Shown piece after piece: positions 21,177 through 31,509 of a stretch of 64,000 nucleotides of DNA. Location: assembly GCF_003347515.1 (NCBI RefSeq), contig NZ_QEII01000298.1:248001-312000 (forward strand), given 5' to 3'. The notes below the pieces were generated by a model. It made no database searches. It worked only from the letters and a program-made list of their open reading frames with translations, and was not told where the DNA came from. The translations under genes and the position numbers were made by a program. Within the stretch, counting starts at the first letter, position 1. The number at the start of each line of letters is the position of its first letter. The stretch comes from Rhodoferax ferrireducens. GTDB lineage: Bacteria; Pseudomonadota; Gammaproteobacteria; Burkholderiales; Burkholderiaceae_C.

Positions 21177-22355
21177 TCAGCAAGTCTCGGCAAACAGCTC
21201 GCGCCCGATCAGCATGCGACGGATTTCGCTGGTGCCAGCGCCGATTTCATACAGCTTGGCATCGCGCCACAGGCGGCCCAGCGGGTAGTCGTTGATGTAG
21301 CCGTTGCCGCCAAAAATCTGCACGCCCTCGCCGGCCATCCAGGTGGCTTTTTCGGCGCACCAGAGAATCACCGAGGCGCAGTCCTTGCGCACCTGGCGCA
21401 CATGCTCCACCCCCAGCAGGTCCAGGTTCTTGGCCACGGTGTAGGCGAATGAGCGCCCGGCCTGCAGCACGGTGTACATGTCGGCCACCTTGCCCTGGAT
21501 CAGCTGGAATTCGCCGATGCTCTGGCCAAACTGCTTGCGGTCATGGATGTAGGGCAGCACGCTGTCCATCACCGACTGCATGATGCCCAGCGGGCCGCCG
21601 GTGAGGACGGCGCGCTCGTAATCCAGCCCGCTCATCAGCACCTTGGCGCCGCTGTTGAGGCCGCCCAGAATATTCTGCGCTGGCACTTCGACATTGTTGA
21701 ACACCAGTTCACCGGTATGGGAACCGCGCATGCCGAGCTTGTCGAGCTTTTGTGCGACCGAGAAGCCCTTCATGCCTTTTTCGATCAGGAAGGCGGTGAC
21801 GCCGCGGGCGCCCAGCTCCGGCTCGGTCTTGGCGTACACGACCAGCGTGTCGGCATCGGGACCATTGGTGATCCACATCTTGCTGCCGTTCAGCACGTAG
21901 TAGCCGCCCTTGTCTTCGGCCTTCAGCTTCATGCTAATGACGTCGCTGCCAGCGCCGGGCTCGCTCATGGCCAGTGCGCCCACATGCTCGCCGCTGATGA
22001 GTTTGGGCAGGTATTTGCTGCGCTGCTCGTGCGTGCCGTTGCGCTTGATCTGATTCACGCAAAGGTTGCTGTGCGCACCATAGCTCAGGCCGACCGAGGC
22101 CGACGCGCGCGAGATTTCCTCCATCGCAATCATGTGCGCGAGGTAGCCCATGTTGGCGCCGCCAAACTCTTCACCCACGGTGATGCCCAGCACGCCCAAG
22201 TCGCCCATCTTGCGCCACAGGTCCATGGGGAACTGGTCGTTTTTGTCAATTTCGGCGGCGCGCGGTGCGATCTCGGCCTGTGCGAATTCGCGCACGGCGT
22301 CGCGCAGGGCGTCAATGTCTTCACCGAGTTGAAAGTTGAGTCCTGGCATGTTCAT
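21177..22355 (-). CDS. liuA: Isovaleryl-CoA dehydrogenase
   Basis: An FAD enzyme oxidising isovaleryl-CoA to 3-methylcrotonyl-CoA, the first committed step of the liu route. The 392-residue chain contains [40 protein letters not shown], and [19 protein letters not shown], where the Glu at the isovaleryl-type position serves as catalytic base instead of the C-terminal Glu of other acyl-CoA dehydrogenases. The start has AAGGAGCCAACCACC upstream. liuR and a thioesterase gene precede it, can follows by 25 bases. Assignment is strong because both the active-site Glu position and the neighbours agree. Confidence 0.95.
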   Translation of the reverse strand: MNMPGLNFQLGEDIDALRDAVREFAQAEIAPRAAEIDKNDQFPMDLWRKMGDLGVLGITVGEEFGGANMGYLAHMIAMEEISRASASVGLSYGAHSNLCVNQIKRNGTHEQRSKYLPKLISGEHVGALAMSEPGAGSDVISMKLKAEDKGGYYVLNGSKMWITNGPDADTLVVYAKTEPELGARGVTAFLIEKGMKGFSVAQKLDKLGMRGSHTGELVFNNVEVPAQNILGGLNSGAKVLMSGLDYERAVLTGGPLGIMQSVMDSVLPYIHDRKQFGQSIGEFQLIQGKVADMYTVLQAGRSFAYTVAKNLDLLGVEHVRQVRKDCASVILWCAEKATWMAGEGVQIFGGNGYINDYPLGRLWRDAKLYEIGAGTSEIRRMLIGRELFAETC

Positions 22356-22394
22356 GGTGGTTGGCTCCTTTGTATTGCTTGAATAGCTTGGGTT

Positions 22395-22829
22395 TCAATA
22401 AGTCTTGGGCACCGGCATCAGCGTTTGCTGCATCACGGCGCAGGCGCTCTCGCGGCCATCGGCGTCGATGTGGATGACCTCGGCCGTGGTCACGATAATG
22501 CGACGCCCGGCCTTGACCACATGGCCCGTGGCGTGCAGTTCACCGCCCTGGAACGCGGCCAGAAAATTGATTTTGAATTCGACACTGGTGACTTCCATGC
22601 CCGGCGGCGCCAGGGTCAGGCCGGCATAACCGCCGGCAATGTCAGCCAGCGCGCCAATCGCGCCGCCGTGGAAACCGGCCTGTTGCTGGGTCACTTTGTC
22701 CGAGTACGGCAAGGCGATCACGCACAAGCCGGACTCCACGCGCAGCAGCCGCGCGCCCAGATGGCGCATCAGGCCTTGTCGGTCAAAGCTGTTTTGCACG
22801 CGACTCTGGAGGGATTCTTCAGGCTGCAT
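22395..22829 (-). CDS. PaaI-family hotdog-fold acyl-CoA thioesterase
   Basis: A 144-residue single hotdog domain. The helix and strand FHGGAIGALADIAGGYAGLT carries the conserved Gly-Gly and Asp of PaaI-type thioesterases, followed by VTSVEFKINFLAAFQGGELHATGHVVKAGR. The ATG at 22827-22829 has AAGGAAAG upstream and overlaps the end of liuR by 11 bases, so it is translationally coupled. It would hydrolyse short acyl- or aryl-CoA and may relieve CoA trapping in leucine breakdown (inference). Confidence 0.88.
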   Translation of the reverse strand: MQPEESLQSRVQNSFDRQGLMRHLGARLLRVESGLCVIALPYSDKVTQQQAGFHGGAIGALADIAGGYAGLTLAPPGMEVTSVEFKINFLAAFQGGELHATGHVVKAGRRIIVTTAEVIHIDADGRESACAVMQQTLMPVPKTY

Positions 22830-23259
22830 GGCTTTTCTTTCCTTGAGCGGCGCTGCTTTTCGATTCACTGTGGCTCATGCTTTTGGCCAGCAGCGCCTTT
22901 GCCTCGCGCTGGTGCACCTTGAGTTCATCCAGGTTGTCCTGCAGGTCGGCCATCTGGTCTTCCAGCTGCTTCTGGTGCTCGGCGATGACCAGCAGAAACT
23001 TCTCCAGCTGCGGCCCGGTGTCGCGCGGACTGTCGTACATGTCAATGATGTCCTTGGCCTCGGTCAGGCTCAGGCCCAGGCGCTTGGCCCGCAAGGTCAG
23101 CTTCAGGCGGGTGCGGTCGCGCCCGCTGTAAACGCGGGTGCGCCCGCCGGGGCCGGAGCGCTCCGGCTGCAGCAGCCCCATATCTTCATAAAAGCGGATG
23201 GCGCGCGTGGTCAGGTCAAACTCGCGGGCCAAATCGCTGATGCTGTAGGTGATAGCCAT
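22819..23259 (-). CDS. liuR: MerR-family regulator of the liu genes
   Basis: The 146-residue protein has the winged helix MerR domain at its N-terminus (YSISDLAREFDLTTRAIRFYE, LLQPERSGPGGRTRVYSGRD) and a long C-terminal coiled coil from about residue 75 (LEKFLLVIAEHQKQLEDQM onward) without metal-binding cysteines. That form, next to liuA, matches LiuR, known in proteobacteria as regulator of branched-chain amino acid catabolism. A perfect 22-bp palindrome lies 63 bases upstream (23322-23343). The gene is the first of the liuR-thioesterase-liuA run. Confidence 0.88.
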   Translation of the reverse strand: MAITYSISDLAREFDLTTRAIRFYEDMGLLQPERSGPGGRTRVYSGRDRTRLKLTLRAKRLGLSLTEAKDIIDMYDSPRDTGPQLEKFLLVIAEHQKQLEDQMADLQDNLDELKVHQREAKALLAKSMSHSESKSSAAQGKKSHAA

Positions 23260-23321
23260 AATTTGTGAGCGACAAAGGTGACTGCGCCAGTCGGCGCCGC
23301 CCCCTACAATGCCTGATTTGC

Positions 23322-23343
23322 TTGACGTTTACGTAAACGTCAA
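23322..23343. promoter_or_regulatory. 22-bp perfect palindrome, probable LiuR operator
   Basis: The half-site TTGACGTTTAC is followed at once by its reverse complement. It lies in the 108-base gap between divergent liuR and the metallo-hydrolase gene. The TTGACGT-containing core resembles my recollection of LiuR boxes in other proteobacteria. It could control both directions. Confidence 0.65.
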
Positions 23344-23367
23344 TTATGTCGCAAATCAGGAGCCCCT

Positions 23368-24456
23368 TTGCAACACCACACCAACGAACTCGAAAAACAG
23401 CTGCACTACCCGCTCGGCGATACCCTGCCTGCGCCCGGCGCCACCGTGGCGGTGGTGCCGGGCGTGAAGTGGCTGCGCATGGCGCTGCCGTTTGCGCTGA
23501 ATCACATCAACCTGTGGCTGCTGCGCGATGAGGTCGATGGCCCCGACGGCAAGGTTCAGGGTTGGAGCATTGTGGATTGCTGCATCAGCACTGACGAGGC
23601 CAAAGCCCAATGGGAGCAGGTATTCGCCAATGAGCTCGAAGGCCTGCCCATTCTGCGCGTGATCGTGACCCACATGCACCCCGACCACATCGGCCTGGCG
23701 CACTGGCTGTGCGAGCGCTGGAACGTGCGCTTGTGGATCAGCGCCACCGACTACACCATGGCGCGCATCGGCACTGAAGGCCCGACCGGTTTTGGCGGTG
23801 ATTCGGCAGCGGCTTTCTTTGCTTCGCATGGCCTGAATGACCCGGAGTCGGTCGAGAAGATCAAGGCGCGTGGCAGCTATTTCCCGACGCTCGTGCCTTC
23901 GGTACCGCGCCAGTACCGGCGCATGATGGACGGCGACGTGCTCAGCATTGGCGGGCGCCAGTGGGTGTGCATCAGCGGCTACGGCCATGCGCCCGAGCAC
24001 ATCGCACTGTATTGCGAAGAACTCAAGGTCTTGATCGGCGGCGACATGATGCTGCCGCGCATCTCGACCAACGTCAGCGTGTACGACCAGGAACCCGAGT
24101 CGAATCCACTCAAGCAGTTTCTGGACTCGATTGATAAATTCCGGGCGCTGGACGCCGACACGCTCACCCTGCCCGCGCATGGCAAGCCGTTCACCGGCCT
24201 GTATCAGCGCATTCAGCAGTTGCACGAGCACCACCGCGACCGACTGGCCGAGGTAATGGAGGCCTGCAGCGCCAAGCCCCGCACAGCGGCCGAGATGCTG
24301 CCGGTGCTGTTCAAGCGCGCGCTGGACCTGCACCAGACCACGTTTGCCATGGGTGAGTCCATTGCCCATCTGCACCTGCTGTGGTTTGACGGCCGCTTGA
24401 CACGCACGCTGGGCGCGGACGGCGTGTACCGGTTTCAGGTCAGTAATTTCGTTTGA
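23368..24456 (+). CDS. Metallo-beta-lactamase-fold hydrolase
   Basis: A 362-residue protein with the zinc motif VTHMHPDHIGLAHWL (HxHxDH), the later metal ligands in GYGHAPEHIALY and IGGDMMLPRIS, and LPAHGKPFTG. The C-terminal ~100 residues are helical (winged-helix-like, HLHLLWFDGRLTRTL). It resembles the glyoxalase II/LACTB2-type subgroup, which often cleaves thioesters. The start is a TTG at 23368 with AGGAG five bases before it; no ATG is available in frame. It is divergent from liuR and downstream of the palindrome, so it may belong to the liu regulon. The substrate is unknown. Confidence 0.85.
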   Translation: MQHHTNELEKQLHYPLGDTLPAPGATVAVVPGVKWLRMALPFALNHINLWLLRDEVDGPDGKVQGWSIVDCCISTDEAKAQWEQVFANELEGLPILRVIVTHMHPDHIGLAHWLCERWNVRLWISATDYTMARIGTEGPTGFGGDSAAAFFASHGLNDPESVEKIKARGSYFPTLVPSVPRQYRRMMDGDVLSIGGRQWVCISGYGHAPEHIALYCEELKVLIGGDMMLPRISTNVSVYDQEPESNPLKQFLDSIDKFRALDADTLTLPAHGKPFTGLYQRIQQLHEHHRDRLAEVMEACSAKPRTAAEMLPVLFKRALDLHQTTFAMGESIAHLHLLWFDGRLTRTLGADGVYRFQVSNFV

Positions 24457-26321
24457 TCTGCGCAGTGACGAGCAGCTATTTCGCCGGGCCGCACGGCAAA
24501 CACCTCGATCGTAGTTTCCGTTCCGCGCAATGTGATCAGCCCGAGTGAGGCGGTTTGGTGCTGCGTCAGCTGGCCATTGGCGGCCGAGCCAATGAGCAGT
24601 TGAGTCGGCAGATCGCGTGCCGCCGACTCAAGCCGCGACGCGAAATTGATGCAGTCACCGACCGCGGTATAGGTGCTGCGAAAGGCAGTACCCAGGTCGC
24701 CAACCAGCGCACGGCCGCTTTCGATGCCGATGCGCACGCGCACGGGGGCAAATCCCCCGCGCTGGCGGCGGGCATTGAACGCGTCAACTTCGACCAGAAT
24801 TTCCAGCGCGGCATTGACCGCCCGGTCGGCCTGATCAGGGCAAGCCAACGGCGCCCCCCAAAAGGCCACCAGGCCGTCACCGCTGTATTTATCCAACGTG
24901 CCGCGCCAGGCCAGAACAGGGCGCGTCAGGCAACCAAGAAAGTCCTTGGTCAAGGTGGCTGCATCTTCCAGCGACAAGGACGAGGTATTTCGGGTATAGC
25001 CCTCCATATCGGCAATCAGCACGGTGATCTCTCGCTGGGTCGGCTCCAGGCTGCGCTTCATGCCCAGGCGCACCATCTCGTCAAGCACCGGCTGGGCGAC
25101 GTAATGCGAAAACGTGGTGAGCAGGTGCCGGCTTTTGCGCTGCGTCTGCCACCATTCGTGAGGAATGGCCACCACAAGCATGAAGAAGTAGGCCCAGAGC
25201 GGAGCCGTCACCGACCATTCCGCCTGCCTTGCGACCGCCGCAAAAGCCAGTCCCAGCCAGGCGGTGACCAGACCAAGCAGCAGTAGCATGCCGCCCCAAG
25301 CTGACAGCCTGGCAATGCAGACTGCGGCCAGGGCGATGCTGAGCACGCTCCAAAGCAACAACCAGACACGCCCTGACCAAGGGGTTCGGGCACGCCCTTC
25401 GGCCAAGTCCAGCAAGCCGGAGAGGCTGGCCGCATGAACCATGACGCCACTGCTGAGTGATGCCAGTGGCGTACCAACCCGATCGCCGAGCCCGAGAGAT
25501 GATGAGCCCACTAGTACGTAGCGACCAGCGATTAGCGAGCGCGGTGCGCTCTCGCGCAGAATATCTGCGGCGGAAATGACGGTATAGGCGGACAGGGTAT
25601 GGGTGTAAGGAATCCGCCATAGGCCCTCTGCATTGCCGGGGGTCACCCGCCGGACTGAATCGGAGCAGGCGAGCAACGCGCTGGCGAAGTGCAGATAGTC
25701 TTGCCCTTGGTACCGGGTGAGTCCTGGCGTATGGCGCAGCACGCCGTCGGCATCCGGCAGGTAGCCGATGTTGCCTATGCAGCGGGCACCTGCCAGCCCG
25801 GCATGATTGGCAATATAGCCATAGGCACTGACACCGCCGTGATGCGGCTGTGGATTCAGGCCGCCCGCCAATGTGCCCTGCAGGATTGCCAGCTGGCGCG
25901 GCGTGTAGTCGAATATTTGCGCCAGATTTAGTGGCGCATGGGCTGCCAGCGAGGCCAGGCGGGCATCGCCCTGTGCCTCTCCCGGATCGGGGAAGACAAT
26001 GTCCAGCCCGACCGCTCGGGCGCCATAATTACTGAGCAGTATTTCCACCAAGTCCGCCACCCGCTGGCGCGGCCAGGGCCAAGGGCCGATTTCGCCGAGG
26101 CTCGCTTCGTCAATATCAATAATGGTGACGCGGTCTTCGGGCGTGGGGTCGGCGACGATCCGGATAAAGACATCCCGCAGGCCTTCATCCAGTCGGGTAA
26201 CCAGCTCCGGACGCTGCCACTCGAGTAACAGGACGATCAGGCATGACAAGCAGGCAATCACGGCACGCGTTGCCCAGGCCGAAGTGAAATTCGAGACGGA
26301 AGGGGGCATGGCGAAGCGCAT
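24435..26321 (-). CDS. CHASE2-domain class III adenylate/guanylate cyclase
   Basis: The 628-residue membrane protein has an N-terminal anchor (about 15-33), a CHASE2 extracytoplasmic sensor (about 45-310: VTIIDIDEASLGEIGPWPWPR, GARAVGLDIVFPD, RYVLVGSSSLGLGD), three transmembrane segments (about 320-385) and a C-terminal cyclase domain. Metal-binding aspartates are in VLIADMEGYTRN and YSGDGLVAFWG; LDKYSGD has the Lys and VGDCINFASRLE the Asp and Asn/Arg expected for an ATP-using enzyme, so cAMP is the likely product. It starts four bases after the stop of the glycosyltransferase gene at 26326, hence is the last gene of the glycan operon. A Crp-type receptor is encoded in the same operon. Confidence 0.9.
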   Translation of the reverse strand: MRFAMPPSVSNFTSAWATRAVIACLSCLIVLLLEWQRPELVTRLDEGLRDVFIRIVADPTPEDRVTIIDIDEASLGEIGPWPWPRQRVADLVEILLSNYGARAVGLDIVFPDPGEAQGDARLASLAAHAPLNLAQIFDYTPRQLAILQGTLAGGLNPQPHHGGVSAYGYIANHAGLAGARCIGNIGYLPDADGVLRHTPGLTRYQGQDYLHFASALLACSDSVRRVTPGNAEGLWRIPYTHTLSAYTVISAADILRESAPRSLIAGRYVLVGSSSLGLGDRVGTPLASLSSGVMVHAASLSGLLDLAEGRARTPWSGRVWLLLWSVLSIALAAVCIARLSAWGGMLLLLGLVTAWLGLAFAAVARQAEWSVTAPLWAYFFMLVVAIPHEWWQTQRKSRHLLTTFSHYVAQPVLDEMVRLGMKRSLEPTQREITVLIADMEGYTRNTSSLSLEDAATLTKDFLGCLTRPVLAWRGTLDKYSGDGLVAFWGAPLACPDQADRAVNAALEILVEVDAFNARRQRGGFAPVRVRIGIESGRALVGDLGTAFRSTYTAVGDCINFASRLESAARDLPTQLLIGSAANGQLTQHQTASLGLITLRGTETTIEVFAVRPGEIAARHCADQTKLLT

Positions 26322-26325
26322 TTAC

Positions 26326-27441
26326 CTACAAGGTCGCGGCCTGCTCCAACACGGCCAGGGTCTGCCTCGCCGTTTGCGTCCAGGAGTAGCGCGCTGCATG
26401 CGCAATGCCAAGCACCGACAAGCGCTCGCGCAACTCGCCGTCCTTGAGCAACCGCAGCAGGGCGTCCTTGATTGCCAGAACATCAGTCGCATCGACCAAG
26501 AGCGCAGCCCCGCCGGAAATTTCCTGCGTCGCCCCGGTATTGCTTGTGAGCACCGGAACGCCTTGACTCATGGCCTCCAGGACCGGCAGTCCGAAGCCTT
26601 CATAGAGCGACGGATAGGCCAACGCCAAAGCGCCGCCCAGCAACAGGCTCAGGTCTGCATCCTCCAGAAACCCGGTAAAAACCACCGAATCATCTGCCTC
26701 TTGATTTCGGGAGGTGACCTGCCCCATCATCCATCCCCGCACGCCGACCACCACCAGCTTGATACCGAGCCGGTCGTCCTTATCGATGTCCAGCCAAGCG
26801 TCAAACAAACGGCGCAGGTTTTTGCGAGGTTCCAGGGTCCCCAAGCAAATCACATAACCGCGGCCACCCGCCAGCGTATCGAAAATCGAATCTAAACCTG
26901 CGTCCGTGCTCGGCAATGTCCTTGGCGCCAACAGCGTCACCTCGGTCTTGCCCACACTTGCTGGCAGCAGCTGATGCAGATCATTGCGGGTGGTTTCCGA
27001 AATAGCGATCACCCGCTTTGCTTTCCTAACCGCCGCCGAGATCATCAGGGGAAAGTAATAACGCTTCACACGCTCATGCACAGCGGGGAAAAGCTGAAAA
27101 GTCAAATCATAAATGGTGACCACCATCCGCCGCCGACTCAGAAGAGGAAGGACAAAACCACAGCCCCAATGGACATTGATGCCCAACCGCCATAGATGCC
27201 AGGGCATGAGCAGCTGCTGCCAGAATACTCTCATCAAACGCGAGTCCGGTGCATCGATGAAACTGAACCGGCTATCCAGCCCGAGGGTGTTCAGATACCC
27301 CGAAGTCTTGGGGCTGGCGAAAATAAAAAAATTATGGTCAATGTCTGGACTCTGATTCCAAACCTGAAGGATTTCAGTCAGATAGACCGCGGTACCGGTC
27401 TTGACGCCGCCAAGACCTGTTGCATCAATGGAGATTTTCAC
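26326..27441 (-). CDS. GT4-type glycosyltransferase
   Basis: The 371-residue GT-B enzyme has the N-terminal MKISIDATGLGGVKTGTAVYL acceptor-side fold and the C-terminal donor domain with CLGTLEPRKNLRRLFDAW, FTGFLEDADLSLLLGGA and the E-x7-E motif YPSLYEGFGLPVLEAMSQG. It most likely adds a sugar from a nucleotide donor, mannose or D-rhamnose given gmd and rmd nearby. Its start overlaps the neighbouring glycosyltransferase gene by 17 bases. The two are related in their C-terminal halves but clearly different in sequence. Confidence 0.9.
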   Translation of the reverse strand: MKISIDATGLGGVKTGTAVYLTEILQVWNQSPDIDHNFFIFASPKTSGYLNTLGLDSRFSFIDAPDSRLMRVFWQQLLMPWHLWRLGINVHWGCGFVLPLLSRRRMVVTIYDLTFQLFPAVHERVKRYYFPLMISAAVRKAKRVIAISETTRNDLHQLLPASVGKTEVTLLAPRTLPSTDAGLDSIFDTLAGGRGYVICLGTLEPRKNLRRLFDAWLDIDKDDRLGIKLVVVGVRGWMMGQVTSRNQEADDSVVFTGFLEDADLSLLLGGALALAYPSLYEGFGLPVLEAMSQGVPVLTSNTGATQEISGGAALLVDATDVLAIKDALLRLLKDGELRERLSVLGIAHAARYSWTQTARQTLAVLEQAATL

Positions 27442-28555
27442 GGCGACCTCCCCAATGGGTGGCAGTCAATGCCCGCGCCAACTTGAATCCTTCCTCGTCC
27501 CAACGCGGAACGCCCCGGTCGGACATGACGGATTGCGGACTCGGCAGACTCAAGGCATGGCGTATTCCCGCCTGAATCCCAGCCACAGTTGGTGCGACAT
27601 AGGTCACGTCCGGCCCGCCCGCTTCCCGGGTCTCCGGCATGTCCGAAGCGACGACACGGGCTCCGCACATTCGCGCCTCCAGAATGGGCAAACCGAAACC
27701 CTCATAAACAGAAGGCATCACCACCGCTTCGGCGCCTGCGTACAAAGCAGGCAATAGCGCATCGGGAACATGCCCGGTCAGGCGAATATCCACGCCCAAC
27801 CCACGAGCCTCACCGACGGCCGCCAGGAGCGCGTCGTTTTTCCAACCCGCCTGTCCTACCAGGACGAGCGCGATACCAGGCAACTCTCCCGCGCGCCGCA
27901 TGGCCATGAAAGCCTCGATCAGTCCCCGCAGGTTTTTTCGGGGCTCCAGAGTCGATACCGACAGCAGATACGGGCCGGGAACATCGAGGGAGTCGCGCAT
28001 AGCGGAAATTGCTGCTGCGGCGGCGGGCCGGAACTGTGCATCGACCCCGGGGCGTACCACGAGATCGGCTCGGCGGTAGCCGAATTCACTCAGGCGCGAC
28101 GACGTGCCTTCCGAAATGGCAACCAGCACGTCAGCTCTTCGCAGTCCGGCACGAAAAAACCAGCCAAACGCCAGTCGATGCTTGAAACTCATGCTCTGCG
28201 GCATGACCCGGTGTACCAGGTCGAGTACCGTCAGTACGGCATGTATGCGGCGAGGCAAGCCTAGAGGCAGGAAATTGGCCCCTCCCCAGAAAGCCGAAAC
28301 CCCATCCGCCTGGGCCAAGCGCCCGGCGCGCAATAGATACCAGGCGAAAGGCGACAGACGCCTCCCCCAGATCGTCTTATCCGTCCGCAAAGACCAGCGG
28401 CTGTTATGGACGGGCAAGGAAACGGGGGCGTTGCAGAAGACGAGGAAACGTGCGTCCGGCAAACACTGGTCCAAGGCTCGGCAAAGCTCGGAAACATAGC
28501 GACCCGAGCCCGCCATGGCACCGGTCAGGGCGCGGCCGTCAATGCCGATCAACAT
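27425..28555 (-). CDS. GT4-type glycosyltransferase
   Basis: A 376-residue GT-B protein: the N-terminal region MLIGIDGRALTGAMAGSGRYV, the donor-side segments LLSVSTLEPRKNLRGLIEAF, LTGHVPDALLPALYAGAEA and PSVYEGFGLPILEARMCGA with the paired glutamates. It overlaps the VanZ-like gene by 7 bases and the next glycosyltransferase by 17, so production of the two transferases is coupled. It is similar to WbpY/WbpZ-type mannosyl/rhamnosyl transferases in general form; exact linkage cannot be read from sequence. Confidence 0.9.
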   Translation of the reverse strand: MLIGIDGRALTGAMAGSGRYVSELCRALDQCLPDARFLVFCNAPVSLPVHNSRWSLRTDKTIWGRRLSPFAWYLLRAGRLAQADGVSAFWGGANFLPLGLPRRIHAVLTVLDLVHRVMPQSMSFKHRLAFGWFFRAGLRRADVLVAISEGTSSRLSEFGYRRADLVVRPGVDAQFRPAAAAAISAMRDSLDVPGPYLLSVSTLEPRKNLRGLIEAFMAMRRAGELPGIALVLVGQAGWKNDALLAAVGEARGLGVDIRLTGHVPDALLPALYAGAEAVVMPSVYEGFGLPILEARMCGARVVASDMPETREAGGPDVTYVAPTVAGIQAGIRHALSLPSPQSVMSDRGVPRWDEEGFKLARALTATHWGGRRENLH

Positions 28556-28833
28556 TCAAAAATGGCAAAAAAAACCAAGCCGCACAGCAGGCCAGCCGAG
28601 CTACCGATGAAGTTCCCCATCATGTCAAACAGGCAAAAACCACTGCCATAGCGATAGTCCCAGCACTCCTTCACCAAACCCAGCAAGAAGACGGCGGCAA
28701 AGGCCAACGGTGCCGGCCAAAGTACCAGAGCGGCCAGCGTCAGCCAGAAACTCCAGACCATGTGTTTGACCTTATCCTCTTCACGCAGCTTGGTGGGAAG
28801 CGCCATGAAGAATTGGCGTAGCGAATTGGTCAT
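28549..28833 (-). CDS. Small VanZ-like membrane protein
   Basis: A 94-residue protein starting at the ATG at 28831-28833. It has a short basic/acidic head (KLREEDKVKHM), two or three hydrophobic segments (WSFWLTLAALVLWPAPLAFAAVFLL is split here by length; FIGSSAGLLCGLVFFAIF at the end) and the conserved polar residues D-K-x-x-H, E in LVKECWDY and D in FDMMGNFIG, the pattern of VanZ-family proteins. Function in polysaccharide clusters is not known. It overlaps the following glycosyltransferase gene. No clear ribosome-binding site is seen. Confidence 0.75.
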   Translation of the reverse strand: MTNSLRQFFMALPTKLREEDKVKHMVWSFWLTLAALVLWPAPLAFAAVFLLGLVKECWDYRYGSGFCLFDMMGNFIGSSAGLLCGLVFFAIFEC

Positions 28834-28880
28834 CAAATGGTGCGCTGGATTGTGAATAAAAAGGAACGTATCTTAGTCTC

Positions 28881-29612
28881 TTACTCCGTCGAGTCGGCCT
28901 CGTTGGTGACCGCCTTGCGTAGCGCATCCGGCTGGCGAACGATCAGGCGACGCATGTCTTTTTCCACCACGCCCTTCTGAAGCAATATATGAATTGCGCG
29001 CGAAACCGTTTCCCGGCTGGTATTCACCATGATCGCAATTTCCTGCTGGGTCGGCATTTTCTCGATCACCACCAAGCCGCCGGGAGCAATCTTGGCATAT
29101 TGCTGCAGCAGAGCGAAGACCCGTTGAAAGGCATTGGGAATGCCGAGAATTGTCCGGTAACTGGCTGCGGTCCGAATGCTTGATGCCATGCGCTTGAGCA
29201 GACGCTCGGCCACCACAGGCGTGTGATAGATGAGCGCTTGCGCCTGGCTGCGCGGCAAAGAGGCAATCAAGGAGTTTTCGCATGCGACCACTGTCGCTGA
29301 ACGCGGCAGGTTGTCGAAAATTGACAACTCGCCAAAATAGTCACCTGTGGTCAAAAAATTCAAGCCGATCTCGCGACCGTCCTCAGTCAGATCCACCGCC
29401 TGCAGGCGACCTGACAACAAAAACATCAGGTGCTCACCGGCGCTACCCTTGTGAAGCACATGGTGCCCACGCTCCACAGCACGAAGCTGCAAGGCAGCCG
29501 CGACCTTAGCCAGGGTGTCTGAGTCGACACCGGCAAGCAGTGGGATTTTTTGCAGATGAACCGTAACAACCTGCCGCGATGGTGCGGCATTTGTATCCGT
29601 CCCGGCGGCCAT
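28881..29612 (-). CDS. Crp/Fnr-family transcriptional regulator
   Basis: The 243-residue protein has an N-terminal cyclic-nucleotide-binding beta roll with the phosphate cassette YFGELSIFDNLPRSATV; the Glu and the Arg-Ser pair that contact cAMP in CRP are all kept. A dimerisation helix follows, then the winged helix with recognition helix NTSRETVSRAIHILLQKGVV. The R-E-x-x-x-R pattern is that of CRP proteins that read TGTGA half-sites. No Fe-S cysteines, so it is not Fnr-like. The gene starts three bases after gmd and lies inside the glycan operon that also encodes a cyclase. A perfect TGTGA-N6-TCACA site is found at 41172-41187. Confidence 0.93.
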   Translation of the reverse strand: MAAGTDTNAAPSRQVVTVHLQKIPLLAGVDSDTLAKVAAALQLRAVERGHHVLHKGSAGEHLMFLLSGRLQAVDLTEDGREIGLNFLTTGDYFGELSIFDNLPRSATVVACENSLIASLPRSQAQALIYHTPVVAERLLKRMASSIRTAASYRTILGIPNAFQRVFALLQQYAKIAPGGLVVIEKMPTQQEIAIMVNTSRETVSRAIHILLQKGVVEKDMRRLIVRQPDALRKAVTNEADSTE

Positions 29613-29615
29613 CGC

Positions 29616-31503
<1,888 letters not shown>

Positions 31504-31509
31504 CGTTGT

